From an uncultured Treponema sp. (lineage in GTDB: Bacteria > Spirochaetota > Spirochaetia > Treponematales > Treponemataceae): 6,314 nucleotides of DNA. The position numbers and the translations under genes are program-made. The stretch lies in contig CAJPOH010000059.1 of assembly GCA_905372205.1 (NCBI GenBank), forward strand, positions 1 through 6,314. Reading direction: 5' to 3'. The stretch's first letter is position 1. Each line of letters begins with the position of its first letter. Below the pieces are notes generated by a model. The model was not told the origin of the DNA, made no database searches, and saw only the letters and a list, made by a program, of their open reading frames with translations. This document shows positions 6,149 to 6,314 of the stretch, in pieces.

Positions 6149-6314
6149 TATAAATCCTTAACCTAATCACATCAATTGCCATCCAGCCGTAACTTATGAC
6201 AAGTTGAGGAAGAGATAAGCTACAGTCAGCATAGCTACTAGGCTAACGCTTATTAAATACTAGCTTTGACAGGTTGTGATTGCGTAGCAATCACATATAC
6301 AATAAATTTCCTCT
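6149..6314. other. Non-coding flank with no recognisable gene
   Basis: I see no sustained reading frame with a ribosome binding site on either strand, and no tRNA T-arm or tmRNA tag. It holds several dyads: AACTT/AAGTT (6191-6205), ATAAGC/GCTTAT (6215-6253) enclosing TAGC/GCTA (6232-6245), and the strong palindrome at 6275-6295. It may be the upstream or downstream region of a gene outside the window. Confidence 0.5.
6275..6295. repeat. Perfect 9-bp palindrome with 3-nt loop
   Basis: TGTGATTGC (6275-6283), spacer GTA, GCAATCACA (6287-6295). The arms match perfectly. The site could be an operator, a small hairpin repeat or part of a terminator for a gene beyond the right edge; no U-run follows on either strand. 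A consensus-like TTGACA lies just before it at 6266-6271, but no good -10 element stands at normal spacing. Confidence 0.5.

Noticed and set aside
6275..6295. CRP-type operator (TGTGA...TCACA)
   Set aside because: The half sites are 11 bases apart, whereas CRP sites have six; the arms are better explained as a 9-bp stem with a 3-nt loop.
6266..6301. Plus-strand promoter with TTGACA at 6266-6271
   Set aside because: The position 17 bases downstream reads AATCAC, and the TATACA at 6296 is 24 bases away, too far for a sigma-70 promoter.

Overview
The window is AT-rich and looks like chromosome of a spirochaete, most likely Treponema or a close relative. The main reason is a 1274-residue protein with the layout I recognise as spirochaetal periplasmic flagellar collar protein FlcA: a long acidic disordered N-terminus, a short juxtamembrane domain, one membrane helix and a large C-terminal TPR solenoid. 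The lineage call rests on protein architecture from memory, not on a database search.

Layout. Positions 1-1359 (+) hold the 3' part of a membrane-anchored TPR protein that ends in a degenerate Mrr-like nuclease fold; its start lies left of the window. Positions 1360-1490 are a convergent intergenic spacer with a 43-nt hairpin. Positions 1491-5315 (-) are the FlcA-like gene, whose best start is the ATG at 5315 and not the upstream GTG. After a 73-nt gap comes a small calcineurin-like metallophosphoesterase (5389-6054, -), best started at the ATG at 6054. Positions 6055-6314 have no convincing gene but hold a second 43-nt hairpin and further dyad symmetries.

How the genes fit together. Both TPR proteins have one membrane anchor and an apparently extracytoplasmic TPR solenoid. 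Their pairing suggests a flagellar collar locus, with the left gene possibly encoding FlcB or another collar partner. The phosphoesterase lies just upstream of flcA on the same strand and may be co-transcribed; nothing in its sequence links it to motility.

Most interesting signals: (1) the two intergenic hairpins are ungapped homologues, 43 nt each, 26/43 identical, with conserved outer ends and compensatory changes in the inner stem, which suggests a small structured repeat or RNA family; (2) an Mrr-type fold without its catalytic motif is fused to a TPR membrane protein; (3) the FlcA-like disordered region carries four copies of a (V/I)DL(S/G)xFD motif. I found no defence system, mobile-element gene, CRISPR array, tRNA or rRNA.
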